This document shows positions 1 to 5,580 of a DNA stretch of 18,001 bases, piece after piece. How positions within the stretch are numbered: position 1 is the stretch's first letter; the number at the start of each line of letters is the position of its first letter. This DNA comes from Hyphomonas sp. (lineage in GTDB: Bacteria > Pseudomonadota > Alphaproteobacteria > Caulobacterales > Hyphomonadaceae), in contig JANSXJ010000027.1 in NCBI GenBank assembly GCA_024743015.1, forward strand, positions 1 through 18,001, given 5' to 3'. The translations under genes and the position numbers were made by a program. The notes beneath the pieces were generated by a model that was not told the DNA's origin, ran no database searches, and saw only the letters and a list, made by a program, of their open reading frames with translations.

Positions 1-115
1 CCATCTGCGCGTGACCTTCCGCTTCAGTATTCTGCTGGCCCCAGGTCATCGTGCCAAGACAACATGAGGTGACCATCAGATCGGTTCGTCCAAGTTGTCG
101 TTTTTCAATCGCCAT
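1..115 (-). CDS. Aldo/keto reductase, Tas-like (5' end only, runs off the window)
   Basis: Read from the ATG at 115 on the minus strand, the 38 codons inside the window give MAIEKRQLGRTDLMVTSCCL followed by GTMTWGQQNTEAEGHAQM. The LGRTDL start, the GTMTWG strand-turn and the QNTEAEAHAQ-type segment are typical of the NADP(H)-dependent aldo/keto reductase family, and closest in wording to Tas-type members (LGTMTFGEQNSEADAHAQ). A GAGGAAA Shine-Dalgarno sequence lies about 6 nt upstream of the ATG, which supports the start. The protein is expected to be a cytosolic (beta/alpha)8-barrel oxidoreductase of about 350 residues; catalytic Tyr/Lys/His lie beyond the window, so activity and substrate cannot be judged. 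It is divergently arranged with the BI-1 gene. Confidence 0.8.
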   Translation of the reverse strand, partial: MAIEKRQLGRTDLMVTSCCLGTMTWGQQNTEAEGHAQM

Positions 116-185
116 AGGTATTTCCTCATTCCATGATCGGCGAAAACGATAGTGCTGATTCTGCCGCTGACCAGTCCGGTTTTTC

Positions 186-214
186 TTGAAAAGCGATAAA
201 AACGACCACATAAT
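186..214 (+). promoter_or_regulatory. Sigma-70-type promoter of the BI-1 gene
   Basis: TTGAAA (186-191), a 17-nt spacer and CATAAT (209-214) form a near-consensus -35/-10 pair. Transcription would begin at about 221, giving a leader of about 40 nt. That leader contains a GC-rich inverted repeat, CCGCGC (224-229) and GCGCGG (236-241), shortly before the Shine-Dalgarno sequence. The assignment is by eye only. Confidence 0.6.
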
Positions 215-261
215 ATAGGCAATCCGCGCGCTCGTGCGCGGGCCTTTGAAAAGAGGAAGCC

Positions 262-1044
262 ATGAACGACTTCAACACGTCTATCGCCCGTGGCCGGACG
301 ATGGATGCCAGCGTGGATGCTGGACTTCGAACCTTTATGCTCGGGGTCTATTCCAAGCTGACCATCGGAATCGCCATTGCGGGCATTCTCGCCTTTGTCG
401 CGGGCACCGTTCCTGCGGTGCGCGATCTCGTCTTCGGGACGCCGCTCTATTATGTCGTGATGTTCGCGCCACCAGTGCTGATCATCGGGTCCATGTTCTT
501 CATGAAGAATCCCAGCCCGACCGGATCGGCGATCCTGTATTGGGCGATTGTCGCGACCGTTGGATTGGGCCTTGGTGTCTATTTCGCCCTGGCACAAGCG
601 GGTATGAGCACGACGACGGCCGGAGGGATTTCGCAGTCCTTCACCTATATGACGATCGCCAAAGCCTTCTTCATCACGGCTTCAGCCTTTGCGGCCTTGT
701 CGCTCTGGGGCTACACGACGAAGCGCGATCTCAGTGCGATTGGCAGTTTCGCCATCATGGCGATCTGGGCGCTGTTTGCGGTTGCGATCATCTACATGGT
801 CCTGCCAGCACTCGGCCTGATCGAGCATTCCGGCCCGATGGAGTGGATTATCTCTGGTGGGTTTGCGATGCTGTCTGCGGTGCTCGTCGCCTGGCAGACG
901 CAGGAGCTTAAAGAAGGCTATTACGCCTTTGCTGGCGATCAACGCGGTATGGCGGTGATGACAAATTGGGGCGCGCTCAATTTCTTCATCATGTTCGTCA
1001 ACATGTTCCGCTTTGTCCTGATGCTTCTGGCATCCCGCGACTAG
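262..1044 (+). CDS. Bax inhibitor-1 (BI-1)/YccA family inner-membrane protein
   Basis: The 260-residue protein has seven hydrophobic segments (about 32-50, 62-80, 88-110, 131-150, 160-184, 193-211, 238-256), as expected for the BI-1/LFG/YbhL (TMBIM) family. Family signatures are visible: the SLWGYTTKRDLSAIGSF stretch between TM4 and TM5 and a short charged tail after the last helix. The aspartates that form the proposed pH-sensing pair in bacterial BI-1 homologues cannot be placed with certainty. Bacterial relatives are described as calcium-leak or quality-control-associated membrane proteins (YccA interacts with FtsH in E. coli), but the role here is unknown. The ATG at 262 is preceded by AGAGGAAGCC, a good ribosome site. 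The gene is monocistronic: it has its own promoter upstream and an intrinsic terminator directly after the stop. Confidence 0.93.
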   Translation: MNDFNTSIARGRTMDASVDAGLRTFMLGVYSKLTIGIAIAGILAFVAGTVPAVRDLVFGTPLYYVVMFAPPVLIIGSMFFMKNPSPTGSAILYWAIVATVGLGLGVYFALAQAGMSTTTAGGISQSFTYMTIAKAFFITASAFAALSLWGYTTKRDLSAIGSFAIMAIWALFAVAIIYMVLPALGLIEHSGPMEWIISGGFAMLSAVLVAWQTQELKEGYYAFAGDQRGMAVMTNWGALNFFIMFVNMFRFVLMLLASRD

Positions 1045-1066
1045 CGGCCTGTAAATCTGATCTCTG

Positions 1067-1095
1067 AAGCCCCGGCCACGTGCCGGGGCTTTTTC
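1067..1095 (+). terminator. Rho-independent terminator of the BI-1 gene
   Basis: A perfect GC-rich stem pairs AAGCCCCGGC (1067-1076) with GCCGGGGCTT (1082-1091) around the loop CACGT, followed by T residues (1090-1094). It begins 23 nt after the BI-1 stop codon and ends just before the -35 element of mmcB, so it separates the two transcription units. Confidence 0.88.
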
Positions 1096-1097
1096 AT

Positions 1098-1125
1098 TTG
1101 ACCTCTCGGGCGAGTTTCGTATTCT
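1098..1125 (+). promoter_or_regulatory. Putative mmcB promoter
   Basis: TTGACC (1098-1103) and TATTCT (1120-1125) are spaced 16 nt apart. The LexA box begins 2 nt after the -10 hexamer and would cover the transcription start, a usual arrangement for LexA repression. The -10 is only a partial match, so the promoter rests mainly on its position relative to the LexA box. Confidence 0.5.
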
Positions 1126-1126
1126 G

Positions 1127-1141
1127 GAACATGTTGAGAAC
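1127..1141 (+). promoter_or_regulatory. LexA (SOS) box, alphaproteobacterial type
   Basis: GAAC-ATGTTGA-GAAC is an exact instance of GAAC-N7-GAAC, the reverse complement of the alphaproteobacterial LexA operator GTTC-N7-GTTC. It lies 16 nt upstream of the GTG start of mmcB, a gene known to be in the LexA regulon of Caulobacter-type bacteria. Exact motif plus expected target gene makes this a strong call without a search. Confidence 0.88.
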
Positions 1142-1157
1142 ATAGTGGGAGGCAAAT

Positions 1158-1601
1158 GTGCAGGAAATAGACCCCGAAACGGTACAGGATCCCGTTGCAC
1201 AGCAGATCGCCCGCGGCGTTCTTCGCCTGATGACGGATCATGGTTATGCCGGCGTCACCGAAATGACGCTCGCCAATGGCCGGCGCGCAGACGTCGCCGC
1301 CATTGGACCAGGCGGGGAAATCACCATTATCGAGATCAAATCCTCTATTGCCGATTTTCGCAGCGATCAGAAATGGCCGGAATACCGCCCCTTTTGCGAC
1401 CGGTTCTATTTCGCCGTCGGGCACGATTTCCCGCAGGATCTGATCCCCGACGATACGGGTCTGATCATTGCAGATGCCTTTGGCGGCGCCATTCTGAGAG
1501 AGCCGGAATGTGAAAAGCTGGTCGCAGCGCGGCGCAAGGCGGTGACTTTGCGCTTTGCACGACTGGCGGCGGCGCGCCTGTGTCAGCCTGTGATTGCTTA
1601 A
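1158..1601 (+). CDS. mmcB: MmcB family DNA-repair putative nuclease
   Basis: The 147-residue protein matches the MmcB family (formerly a DUF), small PD-(D/E)XK-like proteins linked to mitomycin C tolerance in Caulobacter. The nuclease-type core is visible: E35, RRAD with D45, and IIEIK with E59 and K61, followed by a conserved KSSIADFRSDQKWPEY stretch and PFCDRFYFAV. The start is GTG at 1158, because the overlapping ATG at 1156 runs into a stop within five codons; GGGAGG lies about 5 nt upstream. The LexA box immediately before the gene predicts DNA-damage induction. The next gene starts 45 bp downstream on the same strand and may share the transcript. Nuclease activity is inferred from family and motif only. 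Confidence 0.92.
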   Translation: MQEIDPETVQDPVAQQIARGVLRLMTDHGYAGVTEMTLANGRRADVAAIGPGGEITIIEIKSSIADFRSDQKWPEYRPFCDRFYFAVGHDFPQDLIPDDTGLIIADAFGGAILREPECEKLVAARRKAVTLRFARLAAARLCQPVIA

Positions 1602-1646
1602 GATGCCCTATGGACTCTTTGCCCCCTCAGCCCTAGCTGCGCCCCT

Positions 1647-2087
1647 ATGAGCCACGCATACCCTCTCGGTAAGACTGCGCGCGATGCCCTGAAGGGCACG
1701 AAAGAGGCGGCGCGCACCCGATATGAAGCGGAAGATCTTGCTGGGGATGTCGCGATCGATGCGCTCGAAACCGAATGGATCACCCCATCGGAAAAGGATT
1801 TGCCTAAAATCATGGCGCAGGCGGCCGAAAACCCCGGCCATGGCTTTGTCCAGCATTATGAGGATGGCGCCGGCAAAACCGTGTTGGCGGTGACCTATTG
1901 GAAGCTCGGAAAGGCTCGGAAGAAGAAACCGGTCCCGAAACCCAAAGGCGACCCTGCCGCACAAACCGGCGTGGAAGATCACACCGATGATCTCTACTTC
2001 AAGTCTGGCCGAACCAAGAAAAGTTCCCGCAGACGGTTCATTGATCCGAACCAGATGGACCTGTTTGGAGAGAAAAAAGCGGACTAA
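1647..2087 (+). CDS. Uncharacterised small protein with a C-terminal beta-clamp-type motif
   Basis: I do not recognise a named family for this 146-residue protein. Residues 1-90 look like a compact domain (GKTARDALKGTKEAARTRYE, then an acidic helix-like part and HYEDGAGKTVLAVTYWKLGK). Residues 90-130 are lysine/arginine/proline-rich and probably disordered. The tail FIDPNQMDLFGEKKAD carries QMDLF (136-140), which fits the QL(S/D)LF consensus by which polymerases and repair proteins bind the DNA sliding clamp (DnaN). The gene sits 45 bp after mmcB on the same strand, with no obvious promoter between, so it is probably co-transcribed from the LexA-controlled promoter. No good Shine-Dalgarno sequence precedes the ATG, so a leaderless or coupled start is possible. 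A role in DNA repair is inference. Confidence 0.8.
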   Translation: MSHAYPLGKTARDALKGTKEAARTRYEAEDLAGDVAIDALETEWITPSEKDLPKIMAQAAENPGHGFVQHYEDGAGKTVLAVTYWKLGKARKKKPVPKPKGDPAAQTGVEDHTDDLYFKSGRTKKSSRRRFIDPNQMDLFGEKKAD

Positions 2088-2109
2088 GCCGCGTCAGCGA
2101 GGCCGTCTC

Positions 2110-2183
2110 TCCCGGGCTAGACCCGGGATCTCTGTCACTTGGCGCACCTTGATACAGGACGAGCTCCCGGATCCAGTCCGGGA
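2110..2183. repeat. Pair of REP-like extragenic palindromes
   Basis: Two imperfect copies of one palindrome lie in the gap between the convergent 1647-2087 gene and msrB. They are TCCCGGG-CTAGA-CCCGGGA (2110-2128) and TCCCGGA-TCCAG-TCCGGGA (2165-2183), each with 7-bp arms and a 5-nt loop, with start points 55 bp apart. There is no T-run after either stem, so they are not classic terminators, though hairpins between convergent genes may still limit read-through. Similar short TCCCGG palindromes are common intergenic repeats in alphaproteobacteria. Confidence 0.65.
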
Positions 2184-2196
2184 TGATCGGAGCCTC

Positions 2197-2724
2197 CTAG
2201 ACGGGCTTAAACGTCAGCGCGACACCATTATTGCAATAGCGCAGGCCTGTTGGGGCTGGGCCGTCCGTGAAGACATGGCCATGATGCCCGCCGCATCGCG
2301 CGCAATGATATTCGGTCCGGGTCATCCACAGCTTGTTGTCTTCCTTGAAGCCGAGCGTGCCGGGAATGTAATCGAAGAAGCTCGGCCAACCGGTGCCACT
2401 ATCGTACTTTGTGGCGCTCTCGAAAATCGCGAGATCGCAGCCAGCGCAATGGAAGACGCCATCGCGCTTCTCATCATTGAGAGGAGAGGTGAAAGCGCGC
2501 TCGGTGGCCTCTTCGCGCAAGACACGGAACGCCAGAGGATCCAGGCGCGCCTTCCATTCATCCTTGGTCAATTGCCGCCATTCGCTATCAGCGAAATCTG
2601 CACTGGGGGTGTTGGCAAAAGCCTGACCTGATTTACCAGCGCCAGAACAAGCCGCCACGAATGCGGCAGGCGCAGCCGCCAGGAATGTGCGGCGACGGAG
2701 GGAGGAAAGCGTGTTTTTCATCAT
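2197..2724 (-). CDS. msrB: Peptide-methionine (R)-S-oxide reductase with Tat/lipoprotein signal
   Basis: MsrB reduces the R-epimer of methionine sulfoxide in oxidised proteins. From the ATG at 2724 the protein has 175 residues: a twin-arginine-type signal (LRRRTFLAAAP, residues 9-19) ending in a lipobox VAAC (Cys26), a linker, then the MsrB domain from about 48. Zinc cysteines are CAGC (93, 96) and CARC (141, 144); GTGWPSF and GGHHGHVF are family signatures; RYCNNG holds the catalytic Cys164. An upstream GTG at 2763 in the same frame would add 13 residues, but the signal peptide fits better starting at 2724 or 2721. The predicted product is exported in folded form and lipid-anchored, so it would repair envelope proteins rather than act in the cytosol. 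It is monocistronic and convergent with the gene ending at 2087. Confidence 0.93.
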   Translation of the reverse strand: MMKNTLSSLRRRTFLAAAPAAFVAACSGAGKSGQAFANTPSADFADSEWRQLTKDEWKARLDPLAFRVLREEATERAFTSPLNDEKRDGVFHCAGCDLAIFESATKYDSGTGWPSFFDYIPGTLGFKEDNKLWMTRTEYHCARCGGHHGHVFTDGPAPTGLRYCNNGVALTFKPV

Positions 2725-2825
2725 GCCGAACAGATAGCGTCTGAATGCTGATCGTCCACTCACAGATGTTTCAATTTCCCGTTAGCGACCCGTGCTGCAA
2801 TTCGAGCCCAATTGTCGCTCGCCAT

Positions 2826-2850
2826 GGCTCCTTTTTCCGATTAGGGAGCC
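2826..2850 (+). promoter_or_regulatory. Hairpin upstream of gapR
   Basis: GGCTCC (2826-2831) and GGAGCC (2845-2850) pair perfectly, extendable by T-G and T-A to eight pairs, with a 9-nt loop. A TTCCTTTTT tract follows at 2855-2863. It lies in the 165-bp gap between the divergent msrB and gapR genes, about 40 nt before the gapR start. It could be a leader hairpin or attenuator-like terminator for gapR; the sequence alone does not decide. I found no convincing promoter here. Confidence 0.35.
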
Positions 2851-2889
2851 GGGGTTCCTTTTTGCCAATTGCATGAATCGAGAGACGCC

Positions 2890-3150
2890 ATGACTGAACC
2901 GATGAACGACAATCTGACCGAAGCCGCGCGCGACAAGCTGCGCCTGACGGTGGAGCGGATCGAGCGCCTCGAGGAAGAGAAAAAGGAGATCGCCGAGCAG
3001 ATCAAGGAAGTCTATGGTGAAGCCAAGGCGCTTGGCTATGACACCAAGGCGCTGCGCACAGTGGTCAGACTACGCAAGCAGGACCGCGATGAACGCGCCG
3101 AGCAGGAAGCGATCCTGGAAGTCTATATGGACGCCCTCGGCGAGCTCTAG
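2890..3150 (+). CDS. gapR: GapR/DUF2312 family DNA-binding nucleoid protein
   Basis: The 86-residue protein matches DUF2312: a helical N-terminal part with the signature [20 protein letters not shown] (residues 23-42), then [23 protein letters not shown] and a C-terminal helix ending MDALGEL. The family includes Caulobacter GapR, which clamps overtwisted DNA in front of replication and transcription machinery and supports topoisomerase action and chromosome replication. The charged coiled helices and the conserved lysines/arginines of the [11 protein letters not shown] stretch are the DNA-contacting type region in GapR. The frame is open from a TTG at 2869, but the ATG at 2890 agrees with the length of homologues and follows GAGAGACGCC. 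A basic protein gene follows 46 bp downstream on the same strand. Confidence 0.9.
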   Translation: MTEPMNDNLTEAARDKLRLTVERIERLEEEKKEIAEQIKEVYGEAKALGYDTKALRTVVRLRKQDRDERAEQEAILEVYMDALGEL

Positions 3151-3196
3151 GCCCTACGCTTGCCCGACAAGACCGGTTCGCACTAGACTTGCGGCC

Positions 3197-3703
3197 ATGG
3201 CCCGCGATGTCGACGAGCGAAAGAAACGCAAAGCCCTGCGCAAACTGCGCAAGGCGGCAATGCTCGCGGAGCAGGGGCTAGGCCCGCCGCTTTCGGACTG
3301 GGAAAAACAATTTCTCGAAGAAGTGGAAGAGCGGATCGAGAAATTCGGCTCCGCTTTTCATGATCTCGAAAAGGGCCAATCTGACGAAGCCTTGTCCGCG
3401 CTGCAGCATGTGAAACTGCGCGAGATCGACAAGAAAGCTCGCGGCAAGAGCAAATCGGGCTTTGGCAGCAAAGGCGGTTTCAAGCGCAAGCCATCCCCGC
3501 GGGTTCGTCAGATCGACGAGGATCTCGAGACCCCGGCGCCTGAGCCCGCACCGAGGCCAAGACCGAACAAGCCTCAGCTGGTTCGGGCCAGTGATTTGAA
3601 AAGTGACCCTGAAGCCGCGCCAATGCCGTCAATTTCGGCGCAGGCAAAACCAAAGAGACCTCCGCAACTGAAAGTGATACGCGGCGGCGCTGACAAAACT
3701 TAA
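3197..3703 (+). CDS. Uncharacterised basic protein downstream of gapR
   Basis: I cannot name this 168-residue protein. Its N-terminal 75 residues look structured and helical (RKKRKALRKLRKAAMLAEQG, then PPLSDWEKQFLEEVEERIEKFGSAFHDLEKG). Residues 85-110 are very basic and glycine-rich (LREIDKKARGKSKSGFGSKG). The remainder is proline/lysine-rich low complexity, ending KRPPQLKVIRGGADKT. The frame is open farther upstream, but that part overlaps gapR in another frame; the ATG at 3197 starts a clean, codon-typical region. No Shine-Dalgarno sequence is evident. A basic tail suggests nucleic-acid or ribosome contact, but this is inference only. It may be in one operon with gapR. Its last codons contain the -35 element of the next gene. 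Confidence 0.78.
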   Translation: MARDVDERKKRKALRKLRKAAMLAEQGLGPPLSDWEKQFLEEVEERIEKFGSAFHDLEKGQSDEALSALQHVKLREIDKKARGKSKSGFGSKGGFKRKPSPRVRQIDEDLETPAPEPAPRPRPNKPQLVRASDLKSDPEAAPMPSISAQAKPKRPPQLKVIRGGADKT

Positions 3704-3718
3704 TCCATTTTCTATACC
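3690..3718 (+). promoter_or_regulatory. Promoter of the SDR gene
   Basis: CTGACA (3690-3695), a 17-nt spacer and TATACC (3713-3718) form a plausible sigma-70 promoter about 40 nt upstream of the SDR start. The -35 lies inside the last codons of the preceding gene, and the -10 lies inside the palindrome at 3707-3734, so binding of a repressor there would block it. Confidence 0.5.
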
Positions 3719-3734
3719 GCTCCGTATACAAAAT
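3707..3734. promoter_or_regulatory. Candidate TetR-type operator (28-bp near-palindrome)
   Basis: The arms ATTTT-C-TATAC (3707-3717) and GTATA-C-AAAAT (3724-3734) are inverted copies around CGCTCC. Eleven arm positions pair, with one C/C mismatch at 3712/3729. Size, symmetry and TATACCG...CGGTATA-like core resemble operators of TetR/AcrR-family repressors, which often control single SDR oxidoreductase genes. No regulator gene is adjacent, so the cognate repressor would be encoded elsewhere. Confidence 0.6.
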
Positions 3735-3757
3735 ACCGCAACCGAGGATCGGACTTT

Positions 3758-4609
3758 ATGAAGACAGTCGTAATCACAGGCGCCTCGACAGGCATTGGCC
3801 GGGCGACCGCAGAGCATCTTGCGGCACAGGGTTGGCAGGTTTTTGCAGGTATTCGCAAGGAGGCTGACGCTGCCGCGCTCGTGGAGGCGGATGACCGTAT
3901 CAAGCCCATTCTTCTCGACGTGACCCAACCGGATCAGGTCGATGCTGCGGTCGAAACCGTCCGCGCCGCGCTTGACGGGCAAAAGCTCGCAGGCCTCGTC
4001 AATAATGCCGGGATCGCGAATATGGGACCGCTGGCCTTGCAGCCGCTCGATCAATTCGAGGCACATTTCTCGGTGAATGTGTTTGGACTGCTGCGCGCCA
4101 GCCAAGCCTTTGCACCTCTGCTGGGAATGGATGAAAGCCTTGAAGGCGCGCCGGGACGCATCGTCAATATTACGAGCGTTGGCGGGCGGCTTTCGGCACC
4201 ATTCCTTGGCGCTTACACGGCGACCAAGCACGCGGTGGAGAGCATGACGGACAGTCTTCGCCGGGAATTGGTTCTGTTCGGGATTGACGCCATCGCGGTG
4301 GGACCGGGCGCGGTCAAGACACCGATCTGGGACAAGGCGGAAGAGAGCAACAGCTCCAACCCGTACGCCAATTCGCCCTGGGCCAAGCCGATTGAAATTT
4401 TCAGCGAAACCATGCTGGACGGCGGCCGAACGGGACTCGACCCCATCGTCATTGCGAAGACGATTGAAACGGCGCTGAGCGCGAAAAAACCAAAAGCGCG
4501 CTACGCACCCGTTCCGGACAAGCTGACCAACTTTACGCTGCCCATGCTGCTCCCCAAACGCGTGGTTGACGGCTTTTTCTGGAAGCGGTTCGGGATGTCC
4601 CCGAAATAA
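3758..4609 (+). CDS. Short-chain dehydrogenase/reductase (classical SDR)
   Basis: The 283-residue protein is an NAD(P)H-dependent oxidoreductase of the classical SDR superfamily. It has a Rossmann nucleotide motif TGASTGIG (residues 7-14), the structural NNAG (82-85), and the catalytic tetrad N107, S140 (VNITSVGG), Y153 and K157 (YTATK). R33 after the second strand (AGIRKEAD) hints at NADP preference. The C-terminal third (PYANSPWAKPIEIFSETMLD and onward) sets the substrate, which cannot be told from the sequence. GAGGATCGGACTTT before the ATG gives a reasonable ribosome site. The gene has its own promoter embedded in a palindromic operator, suggesting inducible expression, and it converges with rlmH with only 3 nt between the stop codons. 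Confidence 0.93.
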   Translation: MKTVVITGASTGIGRATAEHLAAQGWQVFAGIRKEADAAALVEADDRIKPILLDVTQPDQVDAAVETVRAALDGQKLAGLVNNAGIANMGPLALQPLDQFEAHFSVNVFGLLRASQAFAPLLGMDESLEGAPGRIVNITSVGGRLSAPFLGAYTATKHAVESMTDSLRRELVLFGIDAIAVGPGAVKTPIWDKAEESNSSNPYANSPWAKPIEIFSETMLDGGRTGLDPIVIAKTIETALSAKKPKARYAPVPDKLTNFTLPMLLPKRVVDGFFWKRFGMSPK

Positions 4610-4612
4610 GGT

Positions 4613-5077
4613 TCAAGCCTTGTGATAGGGCAGGCCAGCCAGCAGGCTGACGGCCCGATAGAGCTGTTCTGATAGCATCGCCTTGACCAGTCTATGTGGC
4701 CAGGTTTGCGGCCCGAGTGCAAGCGTATCCGGGCAGGCTTCGCGGACCGCATCGCTATAACCTTCAGCGCCGCCAATCAGGAAACACAGCTGAGGCGTGC
4801 CGCGATCGCGTAGCTGCGCGATCTGCTTGGCGAATTTCACAGAGGTCAGCGCAGCGCCATGCTCGTCGAGACGCAAAACATGCGCGCCCGGCGGTATTGC
4901 ATTCAGGATCAGCTTGCCTTCGGCCTCCAGCCCGCCGCCGCTCGCCAGATCAACCAGCTTGAGCGATCGCAAGCCAATAGAGGGGCCTGATTTGTTGAAT
5001 CTGGACACATAATCATCCACCAGCGTTTTTTCGGGGCCCTTTTTGAGCTTGCCCACGCTGATCAGGGTGATGTGCAT
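4613..5077 (-). CDS. rlmH: 23S rRNA (pseudouridine1915-N3)-methyltransferase RlmH
   Basis: RlmH methylates pseudouridine 1915 in helix 69 of 23S rRNA on the assembled 70S ribosome. The 154-residue protein is of family length and shows the SPOUT fold signatures: MHITLISVGKLKKGPEK at the N terminus, LDEHGAALTSVKFAKQI, the knot region LCFLIGGAEGYSDAVR (SAM binding), LALGPQTWPHRLVKAMLSEQLYRA, and the terminal PYHKA. It begins 9 nt after the rsfS stop and is the last gene of the minus-strand run. Pairing of rsfS and rlmH is conserved across proteobacteria, and both act on the large ribosomal subunit. Confidence 0.97.
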   Translation of the reverse strand: MHITLISVGKLKKGPEKTLVDDYVSRFNKSGPSIGLRSLKLVDLASGGGLEAEGKLILNAIPPGAHVLRLDEHGAALTSVKFAKQIAQLRDRGTPQLCFLIGGAEGYSDAVREACPDTLALGPQTWPHRLVKAMLSEQLYRAVSLLAGLPYHKA

Positions 5078-5086
5078 CTACTGGAT

Positions 5087-5482
5087 TTAAACGTCAGACG
5101 GGCGATGACCGCTATCGCCGGCCCAGATCTTTTCCAGATTGTAAAAGGCGCGAACTTCCGGGCGGAAAAGGTGCACGATGATGTCGCCCAGATCGATCAG
5201 AACCCAGTCCGCATTTGGCAGGCCTTCAAGCTTGGGCGACTCGCCCGTCTTGTCCTTCACCTTCTGAGACAGGTGCGTGGCAATAGACGTCACATGACGG
5301 GCCGAACGGCCCGAAGCGATAATCATGATGTCTGCGAGGGAGGATTTCTCCGTCAGATCAATGACGGTAAGATCTTCGGCTTTGTCATCTTCCAGTGAGG
5401 CGATGATCGTGTCTGAGAAGGCGCGAATGTCTTCGATACTGGTCGCGCGAGCCGAATTGGTCTCAGTTTTTGCAGCGGGCAG
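5087..5482 (-). CDS. rsfS: Ribosome silencing factor RsfS (unusual start)
   Basis: RsfS binds ribosomal protein L14 and blocks joining of the subunits when nutrients are short. The conserved body is clear: LEDDKAEDLTVIDLTEKSSL, ADIMIIASGRSARHVTSIA, then NADWVLIDLGDIIVHLFRPE and FYNLEKIWA. The only ATG in frame (5326) lies inside the conserved domain and would delete its first strand and helix. The frame is open back to a TAG at 5540-5542, but contains no ATG, GTG or TTG before 5326. I set the start at CTG 5480-5482 (131 residues) because GGAG (5490-5493) lies 7 nt upstream. Other options are ATC at 5437, ATT at 5428, or an ATG at 5495 in another frame reached by a +1 shift at the A5 run or the UGA behind it. 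The gene is certain; the start is not. Confidence 0.85.
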   Translation of the reverse strand: MPAAKTETNSARATSIEDIRAFSDTIIASLEDDKAEDLTVIDLTEKSSLADIMIIASGRSARHVTSIATHLSQKVKDKTGESPKLEGLPNADWVLIDLGDIIVHLFRPEVRAFYNLEKIWAGDSGHRPSDV

Positions 5483-5580
5483 GGTGCAGCTCCATAAAGT
5501 TGTTTCTGGGACGATCCTAACATGCGTCGCGCGTGCGGCCTAGGGATTATCGGCAACACTGGCTGCTTTGTTTTCCAGCC

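Noticed and set aside
76..597. 173-codon minus-strand ORF overlapping the BI-1 gene
   Set aside because: It is the opposite strand of a certain membrane protein gene. The true minus-strand gene here is the aldo/keto reductase in another frame, starting at 115.
2869..2889. TTG start adding seven residues to GapR
   Set aside because: The ATG at 2890 agrees better with homologue lengths, and the added residues are not family-like.
5353..5559. 68-codon minus-strand ORF overlapping the rsfS 5' region
   Set aside because: It is in another frame than the conserved RsfS sequence, shows no family features, and is explained by the rsfS coding strand.
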